64,000 nt of DNA from Ctena decussata (taxonomy: Eukaryota; Mollusca; Bivalvia; Lucinida; Lucinidae). The position numbers and the translations under genes were made by a program. Positions 11,209 to 20,787 of this stretch are shown in pieces. The stretch is from assembly GCA_963989385.1 (NCBI GenBank), contig OZ022503.1:54558858-54622857 (forward strand), read 5' to 3'. How positions within the stretch are numbered: the stretch's first letter is position 1; each line of letters begins with the position of its first letter. Below the pieces are notes generated by a model, which saw nothing but the letters and a program-made list of their open reading frames with translations, did no database searches and was not told the origin of the DNA.

Positions 11209-12614
11209 CAGGGTTCGCGCTACCGCTCGCCAAAGTCGCCAAATGCGATAAAATAATATTTTTGGCTCCAAAAATATTAATTTGGCGAAAACAAGTGGCG
11301 ATAAAAAAAAAAAAACATCTAAAAAAAAAAAAAAAAAGAACGTTTGGCAAAGTTTTACGGTATCAGAGATGATCTCCACAATCAATAATCAACACCTTCC
11401 ATTACCGTTAATCTGCTCCTCAAGTAGTCCACAGTGACTGGACACCAAGCAGACGCTTCATGCCTCAAGAGTCAATGCGTAATCATGTTATGTAAACTTA
11501 AACACAAGTACTAAGCTGTCCCCATGTCTATGCATCTCATTATTTTTGATAGCTCAGGTAAACACAACATTGACACCTTCCGAGCTAATAAACTCTCTGA
11601 TCTGTGAAAATACAGGGGTTTTATACCTGCCGATTGTTGATTAGATAACAGTACTTGTGTAAAAGATTAAAGAAGATACCGACGGAAGGTTGGCCATGTG
11701 AAAAGGCGCTTAAGCCACTTTTCACAATTATACAAATCAACATGTGCAATACATTTAAGAGACTTTCGTTTTCACTTTTCAGATCATAGAGTTCATAGAC
11801 TGTTATTAGACTGCATGAATGCGCAGGCTGATCAGTGTCTTCACTTGACGCAAACTCCGTAAAGTAGTTTTTTGGGGCCATTTATCCGAACTTTAATAGC
11901 TTATGGTGTAAAACATACTCATATTAAAGATGTAAGTTTTGATTCTGCCGTCTTACACATGCCTATCTTTTTATGTCAAAACAGAATTTGGACATTGTAA
12001 TATATACTTAGTCTACAACAACTCTCAGTTCACTGAAACTAAACTCGTTTGCATGAAGAGGATATAGCAAAAACTGATAGCGATAGTAAGGGGGTTGTAA
12101 GGGGAGGCAACAAAGCATAACTCTCAAGTACTAACTTTTGCAAAGAGCTTCTCAAGTACTAGCTTTTGCAAAGCTAGCTAACTTACTTACTACTTATTTA
12201 TAATAAAAAAAGGAACAGTAAAAATAAACAATTAGAAATAAATAATCATAAGGATATTTAAAATGTCTTAGGCTATTTATAATGAGATAATTTCCTACAA
12301 AAATAGACTACAACTCATGAAAAACAGAGGGCAGATAAAAGATTTAATTACAAGATTTAAAGTTTTTTTAGCAGTGTTCATCTCTTTCAGTTGTCAGAGT
12401 AAAATGATTATGTCATGTAATAGACTGAAACCAGTCTAAGCAACCACAGTAAACAGCAGGTTAAGAAATGAGAGTGTGGTGGGGGTGGGGGAGATATTTT
12501 CAAAGAATTCTTAATATTGCAAAAATTTGGCTTAAGTTTAAAGAATCTGGCACAAACAATATCAATTTGGCGAAAGTGGTGGCAAAAGAAAAAAATATCC
12601 AAGCGCTAACCCTG
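11209..12614. mobile_element. hAT-like non-autonomous element inside gag
   Basis: The left end is CAGGGTTCGCGCT and the right end, inverted, CAGGGTTAGCGCT. The flanking bases TGAAACT are repeated at 11202-11208 and 12615-12621. Terminal CAGGG and a 7-8 bp target duplication are typical of hAT elements, so the class is inferred. The interior has a GGCGA-rich subterminal region at both ends and long A runs (near 11308-11336) but no transposase. A bivalve-type repeat with GCGCAGGCTGATCAGTG lies at 11810-11880, possibly a further insertion. Confidence 0.8.
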
Positions 12615-13496
12615 TGAAACTGCTTCTAGCAGTCAACAAGCACACCTGTTAAATAGCAATAGTCAAGCTGTAAACTCAGGTACTGAAACATCTGCTAGCC
12701 CATCAGAGTCAAGGGCAAATAACTACTTAAAACTGAAGCCACAACATTTCTCTGGTACTGATGATTTTGAGGACTTTTTAACACAATTTGAAATTACCTC
12801 AGAATTAAACTGCTGGAATTACAAAGCCAAATCACTGCACTTAGCAAATTGTTTGACTGGAGCTGCTCGAGCTTTACTCAATGAGCTCACGGCAGAACAA
12901 CGGCGTGATTACAAAAATTTGGTACAAAAACTAACCGAAAGATATGGCTCTGAAAATCGGGAAGAAGTTTTCAGGTCTCAATTGAAATAAAGAACAAAAG
13001 GAAAAGGGGAGACAATCCCAGAATTAGCACAAGCCATCAAAAAGCTTACTAGACAATCTTATCCAAAAGTCTCGCAAGACGTTATTGAGGCGCTGGCCTT
13101 AGATCATTTCATTGATGCCTTGACTGAAGCCGAAATTAGATTGCGTTTGCGTGAGGTTGGCCCTAAAACACTAGCTGAAGCTGAGAAAATTGCGGTAAGG
13201 ATGGAAGCACATCGAATTGCTGATAAACAAAGAGCAAGACTGGTTGGTCGCGTTGAGCAAGAAAGTCAGGGCAATGTTACAAGCTCTTTGGAGCAACAAA
13301 TGGACAAATTTAGCAAAAGCATTGAATCTATCCAGAAATCACTACAAAACTTTGCTCAAAATCAAAACACAAGAAGACAACCTTATCATCAGAATAATCA
13401 GAACTCTTACAATTATAGAAATCCTGGGCGTAGAAATTTTAACCAGAGACAATATCAGCCCAGGGGAGGTAATCCAAATCAATATAATAACCGTCA

Positions 13497-13503
13497 AAAA
13501 AAC
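13497..13503 (+). promoter_or_regulatory. Candidate -1 frameshift heptamer A AAA AAC
   Basis: In the gag frame the codons read CAA AAA AAC, giving a canonical X XXY YYZ slippery heptamer. After a -1 shift the new frame is open without a stop from 13503 into the protease region (13611 onward), while the gag frame stops at 13588. This fits expression of pol as a gag-pol fusion. I have not modelled a downstream pseudoknot. Confidence 0.6.
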
Positions 13504-16500
13504 TTGCCTGCACAAATACCAAGACATCAGATAAGAGCACAGGGAAATGGCAATCAGTCAAATCAGGGGCCCGGACAACGACTGATGTAGAAGGGCCCAA
13601 AATTGTAGCAATGCGGCAAAACTGGTGTATTGAAGAAGGCTACTTCATTTGCGTTACACTTGGAAACTTACCTGTAACTTTTCTTATTGATACTGGGTCC
13701 AATGTTACCATTCTCAGTAAGAACTTTGCAGAGAAGCTTCCCTCTGACACTTTACAGTCTATACAACCTACAAATACACAAATGCTTACTGTTACAGGGG
13801 AGGTAACTCCTTTTCTGGGCAAAACAGAACTGGAAATGAAAATTGGCAAACAAACTTTAAAGCATAGTGTTTTGATTGCTGATATTAACAATGATGGCAT
13901 TTTGGGGATGGATTTTCTTACATCACATAAGTGTGATCTTGTGCTTTCAAAACAAATGTTGAAAATTAATGGCGAAGAAATCTTATGCTTTGCAAACAGT
14001 AGAACTGCTCAGTCTAAATGCTGCAGGGTGGCAATTTTGGAGCCTGTAGAAATTCCTCCAGAAACCGAGATGGTGGTTCCCGGTTATACAAAGGGTTTCA
14101 TAGATAAAAGAGGTACTGGACTTATGGAGGCTGACACGAAATTTATGCACACCAAGGGCCTGTTGGTGGCCAAAGCTTCGGTATGCCCTACGACTGGAAA
14201 TATAGCAAATCCATATTGCCAGAGCCTCAAGTTATACAAGAATACTATTGTTGCTTCCTATGAGCCTGTTGAGCCAGTACAACTTTTGTCTGTGAACAGC
14301 ACACAGTCAGATGAGTCTGTAACCAGTACATGCTCCAATAAATACATTCCTGAGCATTTAAAAGAACTGTATTTTAAAAGCTCTCAAAATCTTTCTTCTG
14401 AACAGCAAGTTTGCCTTGAACATTTACTTGTGAACTATCAGAACCAGTTTTCTAAAAATTCGCACGACTTGGGCCGCACTATTAGAACATCACATAAACC
14501 TTATACCATGCACTAAACCTATAAAACAGCAACCATATAGGTTACCACTGGCAAAAAGAAGAGATGCTGAAAATGAGATCAAAGCAATGGCTGAACGTGA
14601 TTTAATCGAGCCGTCAACCAGTCCATGGTCGTCGCCAGCCATCATAGTACCCAAAAAGAATGGTGGTATCAGATTTTGCATAGACTATCGTCGTCTAAAT
14701 AAGGTTACCATTCTTGACAGTATGCCTTTGCCTAGATGTGATGATTCCCTTGATGCTTTGGGGGATCAAAGTTGTTTTCGACCCTAGATCTCCGCAGTGG
14801 ATTTCACCAACTTGGGCTAGCAAAAGAGAGTCGTCCTTACACTGCCTTCTGCATACCTGGAAGTGGTCTGTGGCAATTTAAAGTGGTCCCCTTTGGAGCC
14901 ATGAACTCGCCAGCAGAATTTGAGAGGCTTATGGAGAAAGTCCTGACAGGTCTTACTTACGTAACATTGCTGATTTATTTAAACGACATAATAGTCTATG
15001 GCAAAACCTTTGATATCCACTTACAAAACCTGGAAGAAGTGCTTAAGCGCCTTGCTCCCGCCAATCTTAAACTCAACCCAGAAAAGTGTGTATTTTTCAA
15101 GACTCAAGTCTCCTTTTTGGGCCATTTGGTTTCTGAGTCTGGAATAGCTGTTGACCCAGAGAAAATGAAAGCTGTACGAGACTGGCCTATGCCCAGAAAC
15201 GTAACAGAAATCAGATCATTTGTGGGACTTTGTTCTTATATGCACAAATTTATAGCTGGATTTAGTTCCATCTGTAAGCCTTTACACACACTCACACAAA
15301 AAGATCATACCTTTGAATGGAATGAGGCATGTCAAAGAGCATTTGATACGCTGAAAACTGCACTGACCACTGCACCTGTCTTGGGGTTCCCACAGGAATC
15401 TCAGGGTGAGTTTATTTTAGATGCCGACTCCTCAAACGATGCTTTAGGATCGGTGCTGTCCCAGGAACAAGATGGCCAAGAGCGAGTAATTAGTTACTAC
15501 AGTAAGTGCTACTCAAAAACTGAGCGACGGTACTGCACAACTCGTAAGGAATTGTTGGCAGTAGTATGTTCAATCAAACATTTTCACCATTATCTTTATG
15601 GTAGACACTTCAAAGTGCGAAGTGATCATGGAAGTCTCCGGTGGCTTATGAACTTTAGAATTTGTGAAGGGCAGCTCGCTAGATTCATGGAGCTCCTAGC
15701 TGCCTATGATTTTACGATTGAGTTTCGGCCTGGTGTAAGTCATAAGAACGCTGACAGCTTATCACGTAGACCCTGTTTAGATCAAGCTTGTGCGCACTGT
15801 GAGAGGTTTGAAAAGAGATATAGTGATACTACACCTGGGTTGGCCACCAGGAATATTGGGGTTATTGATATGGAGAGTGCATATGAGGGGGAAAGTCTGA
15901 TGAAAGATGGTTTGCAGAGTGGTTTTGAACTTCGCCTGGAAGGGCAGGACCCTTCGGAAAATGGACTATGTGGCACGAGTAACTGTTCAGAAGAGGGCCC
16001 CTTCTTTGAACTGAGCTCGGAGAAAGAACCAGAATGTACTTTAACAGGGGGGATCCGAAGTGGCACTACTCCACTGACTAGTCCTAGTTTGGAAAGTAAT
16101 CTATCTCTGGAGGCTGCAAGTTTCCAGCCTCCAGTTATAAATGAAAATGAAGATTGTGGTGTCGGCTGCGACCCTAGACGTGTTATAGAGAAAAATAACC
16201 CGGGGGAAGCACTTCAGCTGACCGCCAGAGTGGAAACTCAACTTTCCTGTTATAGCAGGGTCCCAGAAACAACCATTGGGGGAATTTTGGGTACAAGTGA
16301 AAGTATAGACATTACAGAGATTAGCGACAGTGATAGTTCTTGTTATGATATTGAGGAAGGGAGTATGGAAGAATATACTGAAGAAGTGAGGAGAGAAAAT
16401 GAAATTGGGTCTGCTTATACTAGAAATGTAGATGTAATTGATATAGATTGCTTGACTCCAGAAAACCTTGGAGTAGAACAAAACAACCAGACTGAAATTC

Positions 16501-17777
16501 AATTGATCAAACAGTGGAAATCTGAAGGCCGGAGACCAGACTGGTCCGAGATTGCACAGTATGGACCAGAATTGAAAACTTACTGGTTAGCCTGGGATTC
16601 TTTACTCATTATTGATGGAGTACTGTACAGGAAGAAAGAGAGTGAAGTTTCCCACAACAGTAAGCCCAAGATAATACTACCCACTGCACTACGTAAGAAA
16701 TGCTTCGCACTTCTACATGAAACTGTTACCGCAGGTCACTTAGGATCACAAAAGACTTTAGCTAGAGTAAAAGAGCGATTTTACTGGTACAACTATCGAA
16801 AAGATGTTGAATACTGGTGCAGAACTTGTGATATCTGTGCCTCCAGAAAGCAGCCCTATCGAAGGGCCAAAGCTCCAATGAAACAATATAATGTTGGGTA
16901 CCCTTTAGAAAGAGTGGCGATTGATATAATGGGTCCTTTACCAATGTCAAACAATGCTAGATACTTACTCTTAGTATCCTGCTATTTTACAAAATAGCTG
17001 GATGCTATTCCAATCATTAGCATAGATGCAAAGACTGTTGCAACCAAACTGATTGAGAAATTTATATCTGTCTTTGGTGTACCTGTCACTCTGCACAGTG
17101 ATCAGGGATCAAACTTTGAAAGTGTGTTGTTCAAAGAGGTTTGTAATATACTGGGAATCGAGAAAACTCGCACAACGCCAGGGAGACCACAATCTGACGG
17201 CATGGTCGAACGAGCATGCCGAAGTGTGCAAGCTATGTTGTCAGCGTATGTAAGTCAAAACTAAAAGGATTGGGCTGACTTTATACCTTTGTTGATGATG
17301 GCCTATCGGTCATCAGTACATGACACCACCAAGTGTACCCCATGTTCTATGATGCTAGGTCGTGAAATACGGCTTCCGATCGATCTTGCATTGGGCATAC
17401 CTGAAAAGAGACAAAGTAAATGCGAGACTGATTATGCCTTTGAGCTCGAAAAACAACTCATTAAAATACATGACACAGCACGCAAACACATACAGATTTG
17501 CAGTGATGGAATGAAACGTTACTATGACAGAAACAAAAACTTCACTGAATACTCCATAGGTGACGCTGTCTGGTACATTTGCCCCGTACGAAAACATGGA
17601 ATAAGTCCTAAGATGGTAAGAGATTGGAAAGGGCCGTACATAATCACTGGAAAGTTTGGGGATGTTTTGTACAAAATACAATTAAATCCTAGAGGCAAAC
17701 CAAAAGTTGTACATTACGATAAGTTAAAACCTTATCTAGGTGAGAATAAACCTTTGTGGTTCAACTCCTCTAACTAA
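13503..17777 (+). pseudogene. pol: pol of the Gypsy element (PR-RT-RH-IN), decayed
   Basis: Pol copies and integrates the element. Protease: FLIDTGSNVTILS (about 13680-13720) with the catalytic DTG, then ILGMDFL. RT: from about 14587, IVPKKNGGIRFCIDYRRLN, LDLRSGFHQ, PFGAMNSP. The catalytic box reads Y-L-N-D (codon 14982-14984) instead of Y-L-D-D, so a metal-binding Asp is lost. RNase H: LDADSS, TRKELLAV, SDHGSL (15410-15640). A long acidic, Ser/Glu-rich linker (about 15780-16600) precedes the integrase, which has an HHCC zinc region (HETVTAGH, CRTCDIC), the D-D-E residues (AIDIMGP, HSDQGSNF, SDGMVERA) and a GPY/F tail (WKGPYII, near 17630). Breaks: a frameshift near 14480, another near 14773, and stops at 16995 (TAG) and 17262 (TAA). 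The enzyme cannot be made intact from this copy. Confidence 0.9.
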
Positions 17778-18940
17778 GTTAAAACAGCAATATGTAACTC
17801 AGAAACACTCTAAGGTGTATAAGGAGAGAGACTATTTTTTTTCCCCTTGAGAGCAACAGTGTGTATATAACAATATTTCAGAAATGATTTTTCATTCAGA
17901 AAAGAAACAATGCAATGATATTTCATCTGTGCCAACTTCGAGTACATGCAAACAGGTGGGAGAAATATGTTGGCCATAATATAATTTTTAAAACTTGTGA
18001 TGTGCTATTGAGATCCAGAATCTTAATGATCTTGAGTCTTGTTTATGATAATCTTGACTTACTAACACATTGTTAAATCAGTAAGACTTCACATATGTTT
18101 TGCTTATAAGCATCATTATTCACATACTCACAGCATACCTTACACGACTAGCAGCAGTTTTGTCTGGCAATGAAGATCAGGTTTTCCGTCTGAAAGTATA
18201 AATGGTTATATTTATGATAAGATGAGGTGTTTGACATCATAACTTTGCATTTGCCTTACAATTAATGTCTGAATGAATGCTGAATTGACATCTTCATTTT
18301 GCATTATGCTAGTGTTTTAGTGAATCTTGAACTGATTGCATACTCTGTCTATTCACTAAATCTGTGCACTGCATACATAAATACGACAAATCATAAAGTT
18401 GGGACTGTATAACTTGAAAATGTTTGTGTTATATTGTATCACTTACTATGGCTGACTCAAATTATCTTGCTTGGCTGGCAGAGCTGTATTTTCAATGAAA
18501 TGGAAGCAGCTTTAATTTACATTGTTTAACTTCCATCCTAACTGTTTTGAAAGGCAAAAGTAATGGCACAGCTCACTCACAGCTGCTGAGGAACTGTTAC
18601 TGCCACTGATGAAACCCTGAGTAGCTTAGTCTACCTGAAATCAAGCAGACTACTGCACAAATATCTGGCATACACAACCTATTAAAACTGTTACGATACA
18701 TATATCACTAATTTGCTTAGCTGATTGATCATTGAGTTACATGCCACGTTGGCGTCTCATAAAAGTTTATGTGGCTTTGTCTATGTAACCATATGGGTTT
18801 ATGAACATCATCCCTGTAACAATGCATGAGTAAGACCCACAGGTCTTGACAGCTGAATGATCATTGAATGCTATGCAAAAGGCCATGTGGCCCTTGAGTT
18901 TAAAATTTGTTCCGGTATTTAACCTGTGTTCCACACCACT
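17778..18940 (+). other. Spacer between pol and the extra gene
   Basis: AT-rich, with no long open frame. Being inside the LTRs it belongs to the element or to a capture carried by it. It could contain a splice acceptor or internal promoter for the gene at 18941, but none stands out. Confidence 0.4.
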
Positions 18941-20335
18941 ATGTTTCAAGATTCACGCTTCCTGTGTAAGCTTTGTGAGAAGAAATATTTTGAAAAGTGC
19001 TGGCAGGTCAAGAAACATCTTGAAGAGCAGCACTCTGGGTTTACCTACAAATGCCCCCTGTGTGCCACCATGAAGGCAAGGCGGATGACCCACCTAGACT
19101 GTCCAGCTAGACCTAAGGAGATGTTCTTGTTCCACCGTGAGACGGGTGTGAAGGGATCTGAGGCTGAGAGGCAATTTGCCGAGTTCAAAGAGAACAAGAT
19201 GCCAACTCTATGGGAGGAGACCATGAGATCTCCCTTGCTCCCAACTCCCATCAGCCCTCTCCATCCCACACCTCCAAGATTGGCCTCACCTTTGGACAAG
19301 GTGTATAGATCTAAAGTATCTTCAAGCTATACCAACAAACGAACAGCTGAGGCTAGTACACCTCACTCACCCGTCAAGAAACGCCGATGTTTGGAAGATG
19401 ACCTAGATCTCCAGCATAACCCAGTGGAGATTTCCCTGGAACAACCAGATGACATCTTCAGGGCCTCTCCAGATCCTCGTCTTAAAGTCATATTCTTTCC
19501 ACCACCCCAGCGTCTGTCTGATTCGGAGAGTGAGACGGAAAATCCAAAAGAGGAAAACCTTCTCAGTGCTAAAAAGAAAAGTGATAGAGACATTAACTCA
19601 AAGCAAATTAAAGAGGACTCAAAATCAAAGCACAGTGGAAAAGACACTAAGTCAAACAAAAGAGAGAGAGACATTAACTCAAAGCAAACTGAAAAAGCCC
19701 CAAAATCAAAGAAAAGTGGAAAAGCCCCAAAATCAAAGAAAAGTGAAAGAGACACTAACCCAAAGCAAAGTAAAAAGGACACTAAATCCAACAGTGAACA
19801 GGACACTAACTCTAAGAACAGTGAAACATACACACATTTAAACAGTGAAAAAGACACAAACTCCATGCAAAGTGAAAGGGACATTCAAAACAGTGAACAG
19901 GACACTAACTCAAAGAACAGTGAAACTATCACAAATTTGAACAGTGAAAGGGACATTCAAAACAGTGAACAGGACACTAACTCTAAGAACAGTGAAACAG
20001 ACACAAATTTAAACAGTGAAAAAGACACAAACTCCATGCAAAGTGAAAGGGACATTCAAAACAGTGAAAGGGACAGTCAGAGCTTACTTAGCACCGAGTG
20101 TTCTGAGGTTTCAAATGAAATCAACAATAACCATGAAGAGGTGACAGCTAGGGCCACCCCGGTCAGGCCCATCTTAACTGGTTCTGAGATCAATTTCGGA
20201 GAAGAGGAGCTGCGCCCAGTATTGGCGAGCTTAACAGAGTTTAATCACAAGGGGGCAACCCCATACATAAGGACTCAGAGATGCCTGAGATCAATTTCGG
20301 AGAAGAGGAGCTGCGCCCAGTATTGGCGAGCTTAA
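18941..20335 (+). CDS. Zinc-finger protein with long Ser/Lys repeat tract, N-terminal part
   Basis: The ATG at 18941 has an A at -3 and starts MFQDSRFLCKLC. The same frame is open slightly upstream but without ATG. Residues 9-31 form a C2H2-type finger (CKLCEKKYF ... HLEEQH), followed by a second Cys pair (CPLC) and HLDC. Residues ~80-200 are Pro/Ser-rich with basic patches (KKRR). Residues ~205-385 are a repetitive, highly charged tract of SERDTNSKN-type units. The frame ends at 20333-20335 only because a 101-bp tandem duplication (20184-20385) shifts it; without the second copy it would run straight into the BTB domain at 20281-20787. It is on pol's strand, between pol and the polypurine tract, where env sits in some retroelements. 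DNA or RNA binding is inferred from the finger. I know of no standard Gypsy protein like it; a captured host gene is the simplest reading. Confidence 0.75.
   Translation: MFQDSRFLCKLCEKKYFEKCWQVKKHLEEQHSGFTYKCPLCATMKARRMTHLDCPARPKEMFLFHRETGVKGSEAERQFAEFKENKMPTLWEETMRSPLLPTPISPLHPTPPRLASPLDKVYRSKVSSSYTNKRTAEASTPHSPVKKRRCLEDDLDLQHNPVEISLEQPDDIFRASPDPRLKVIFFPPPQRLSDSESETENPKEENLLSAKKKSDRDINSKQIKEDSKSKHSGKDTKSNKRERDINSKQTEKAPKSKKSGKAPKSKKSERDTNPKQSKKDTKSNSEQDTNSKNSETYTHLNSEKDTNSMQSERDIQNSEQDTNSKNSETITNLNSERDIQNSEQDTNSKNSETDTNLNSEKDTNSMQSERDIQNSERDSQSLLSTECSEVSNEINNNHEEVTARATPVRPILTGSEINFGEEELRPVLASLTEFNHKGATPYIRTQRCLRSISEKRSCAQYWRA
19590..20080 (+). repeat. Coding tandem repeats (SER/DTNSKN units)
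   Basis: Short coding repeats built on AACAGTGAA, GACACTAACTC and AAAGTGAAAG blocks of about 24-36 bp, with higher-order copies of about 75-114 bp (for example 19789-19890 against 19975-20075). They keep the frame and encode a polar tract of Ser, Asn, Lys, Glu and Asp, expected to be disordered and prone to length change. The antisense frame (19363-19884) is open too, but only as a mirror of this low complexity. Confidence 0.8.
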
Positions 20336-20385
20336 CAGAGTTTAATCACAAGGGGGCAACCCCATACATAAGGACTCAGAGATGC
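20184..20385 (+). repeat. 101-bp tandem duplication splitting the zinc-finger/BTB gene
   Basis: CTGAGATCAATTTCGGAG begins at 20184 and again at 20285. The two 101-bp copies are virtually identical. As 101 is not a multiple of three, the duplication moves the BTB part out of frame with the zinc-finger part. The second copy's ATG at 20281 makes the BTB segment look like a separate open frame. Confidence 0.92.
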
Positions 20386-20787
20386 CCCAATGGCAGATTA
20401 GATGAGCTGAGTCGGCAGGTTTTACTGCATTTTCAACGAGTACAGGAGGAGAGGGTCGTCCTTTGTGTTGGGGGCAAACGTTTTTATACCTCTAAGGTGA
20501 CGCTCCGGGCTGACCCCAACTCATTCTTCTGTAAGATGTTGAGAGAGGACAGCCCTATGCGTCCCTACAATTTGAATGAATATTTTGTTGACAGAAATCC
20601 AGCACATTTCAATTTGATTTTGGATTACTACAGGGATGGTGCCCACATTGATATTGCACTTCTGCCATCAGAGAGGAAATATCTGATGGAGCTGTTGAAA
20701 GAGGCTCGCTTCTACATGCTGGGGCGGCTCCAGGAGATCGTCCAAGAAAGGCTGAGTCAGGTGACCCGCAGCGAGGAGGGGTATTAG
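20281..20787 (+). CDS. BTB/KCTD-type (T1) domain, C-terminal part of the same gene
   Basis: 168 codons from the ATG at 20281. Residues ~57-150 carry a potassium-channel-tetramerisation-type BTB fold: RVVLCVGGKRFYTSKVTL, then a segment with SFFCKMLRED, FVDRNPAHFNLILDYYRDG, and a C-terminal helix LLKEARFYML. The VGG...F..S..TL start and FIDRDP..F..IL.Y.R.G-like middle are the family signature. Such domains form tetramers or pentamers and act as adaptors for cullin-3 ligases or transcription factors (family knowledge). It was almost certainly the C-terminus of the gene starting at 18941, so the ancestral product was about 580 residues with finger, disordered tract and BTB. The 101-bp duplication just upstream broke it. 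Independent translation from 20281 is possible but unproven. Confidence 0.85.
   Translation: MPEINFGEEELRPVLASLTEFNHKGATPYIRTQRCPNGRLDELSRQVLLHFQRVQEERVVLCVGGKRFYTSKVTLRADPNSFFCKMLREDSPMRPYNLNEYFVDRNPAHFNLILDYYRDGAHIDIALLPSERKYLMELLKEARFYMLGRLQEIVQERLSQVTRSEEGY

Larger units (their letters stand above)
10828..13590 (+). pseudogene. gag: gag of the Gypsy element, interrupted
   Basis: Gag forms the retrotransposon particle and binds its RNA. The ATG at 10828 opens an acidic N-terminus with a coiled-coil-like segment (MANQVKETILTLTEQVQQKL). In-frame stops follow at 11086 (TAG) and 11137 (TAA), then a 1406-bp hAT-like insertion (11209-12614). The reading frame resumes in the same phase at 12622 with a capsid-like helical region (LKPQHFSG, DFLTQFE, AARALL, YGSENREEVFRSQL), broken once more by a TAA at 12988-12990. 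The C-terminus (13360-13590) is rich in Asn, Gln and Arg and has no CCHC zinc knuckle, so RNA binding would rely on the basic, disordered tail. The insertion plus its 7-bp target duplication is 1413 bp, a multiple of three. Gag cannot be made from this copy. Confidence 0.82.

Noticed and set aside
16101..16502. Minus-strand frame over the pol linker
   Set aside because: Shadow of the acidic linker in pol, which is in frame with RNase H and integrase.
19363..19884. 173-codon minus-strand frame rich in Leu, Ser and Phe
   Set aside because: Antisense of the low-complexity coding repeat of the finger-BTB gene.
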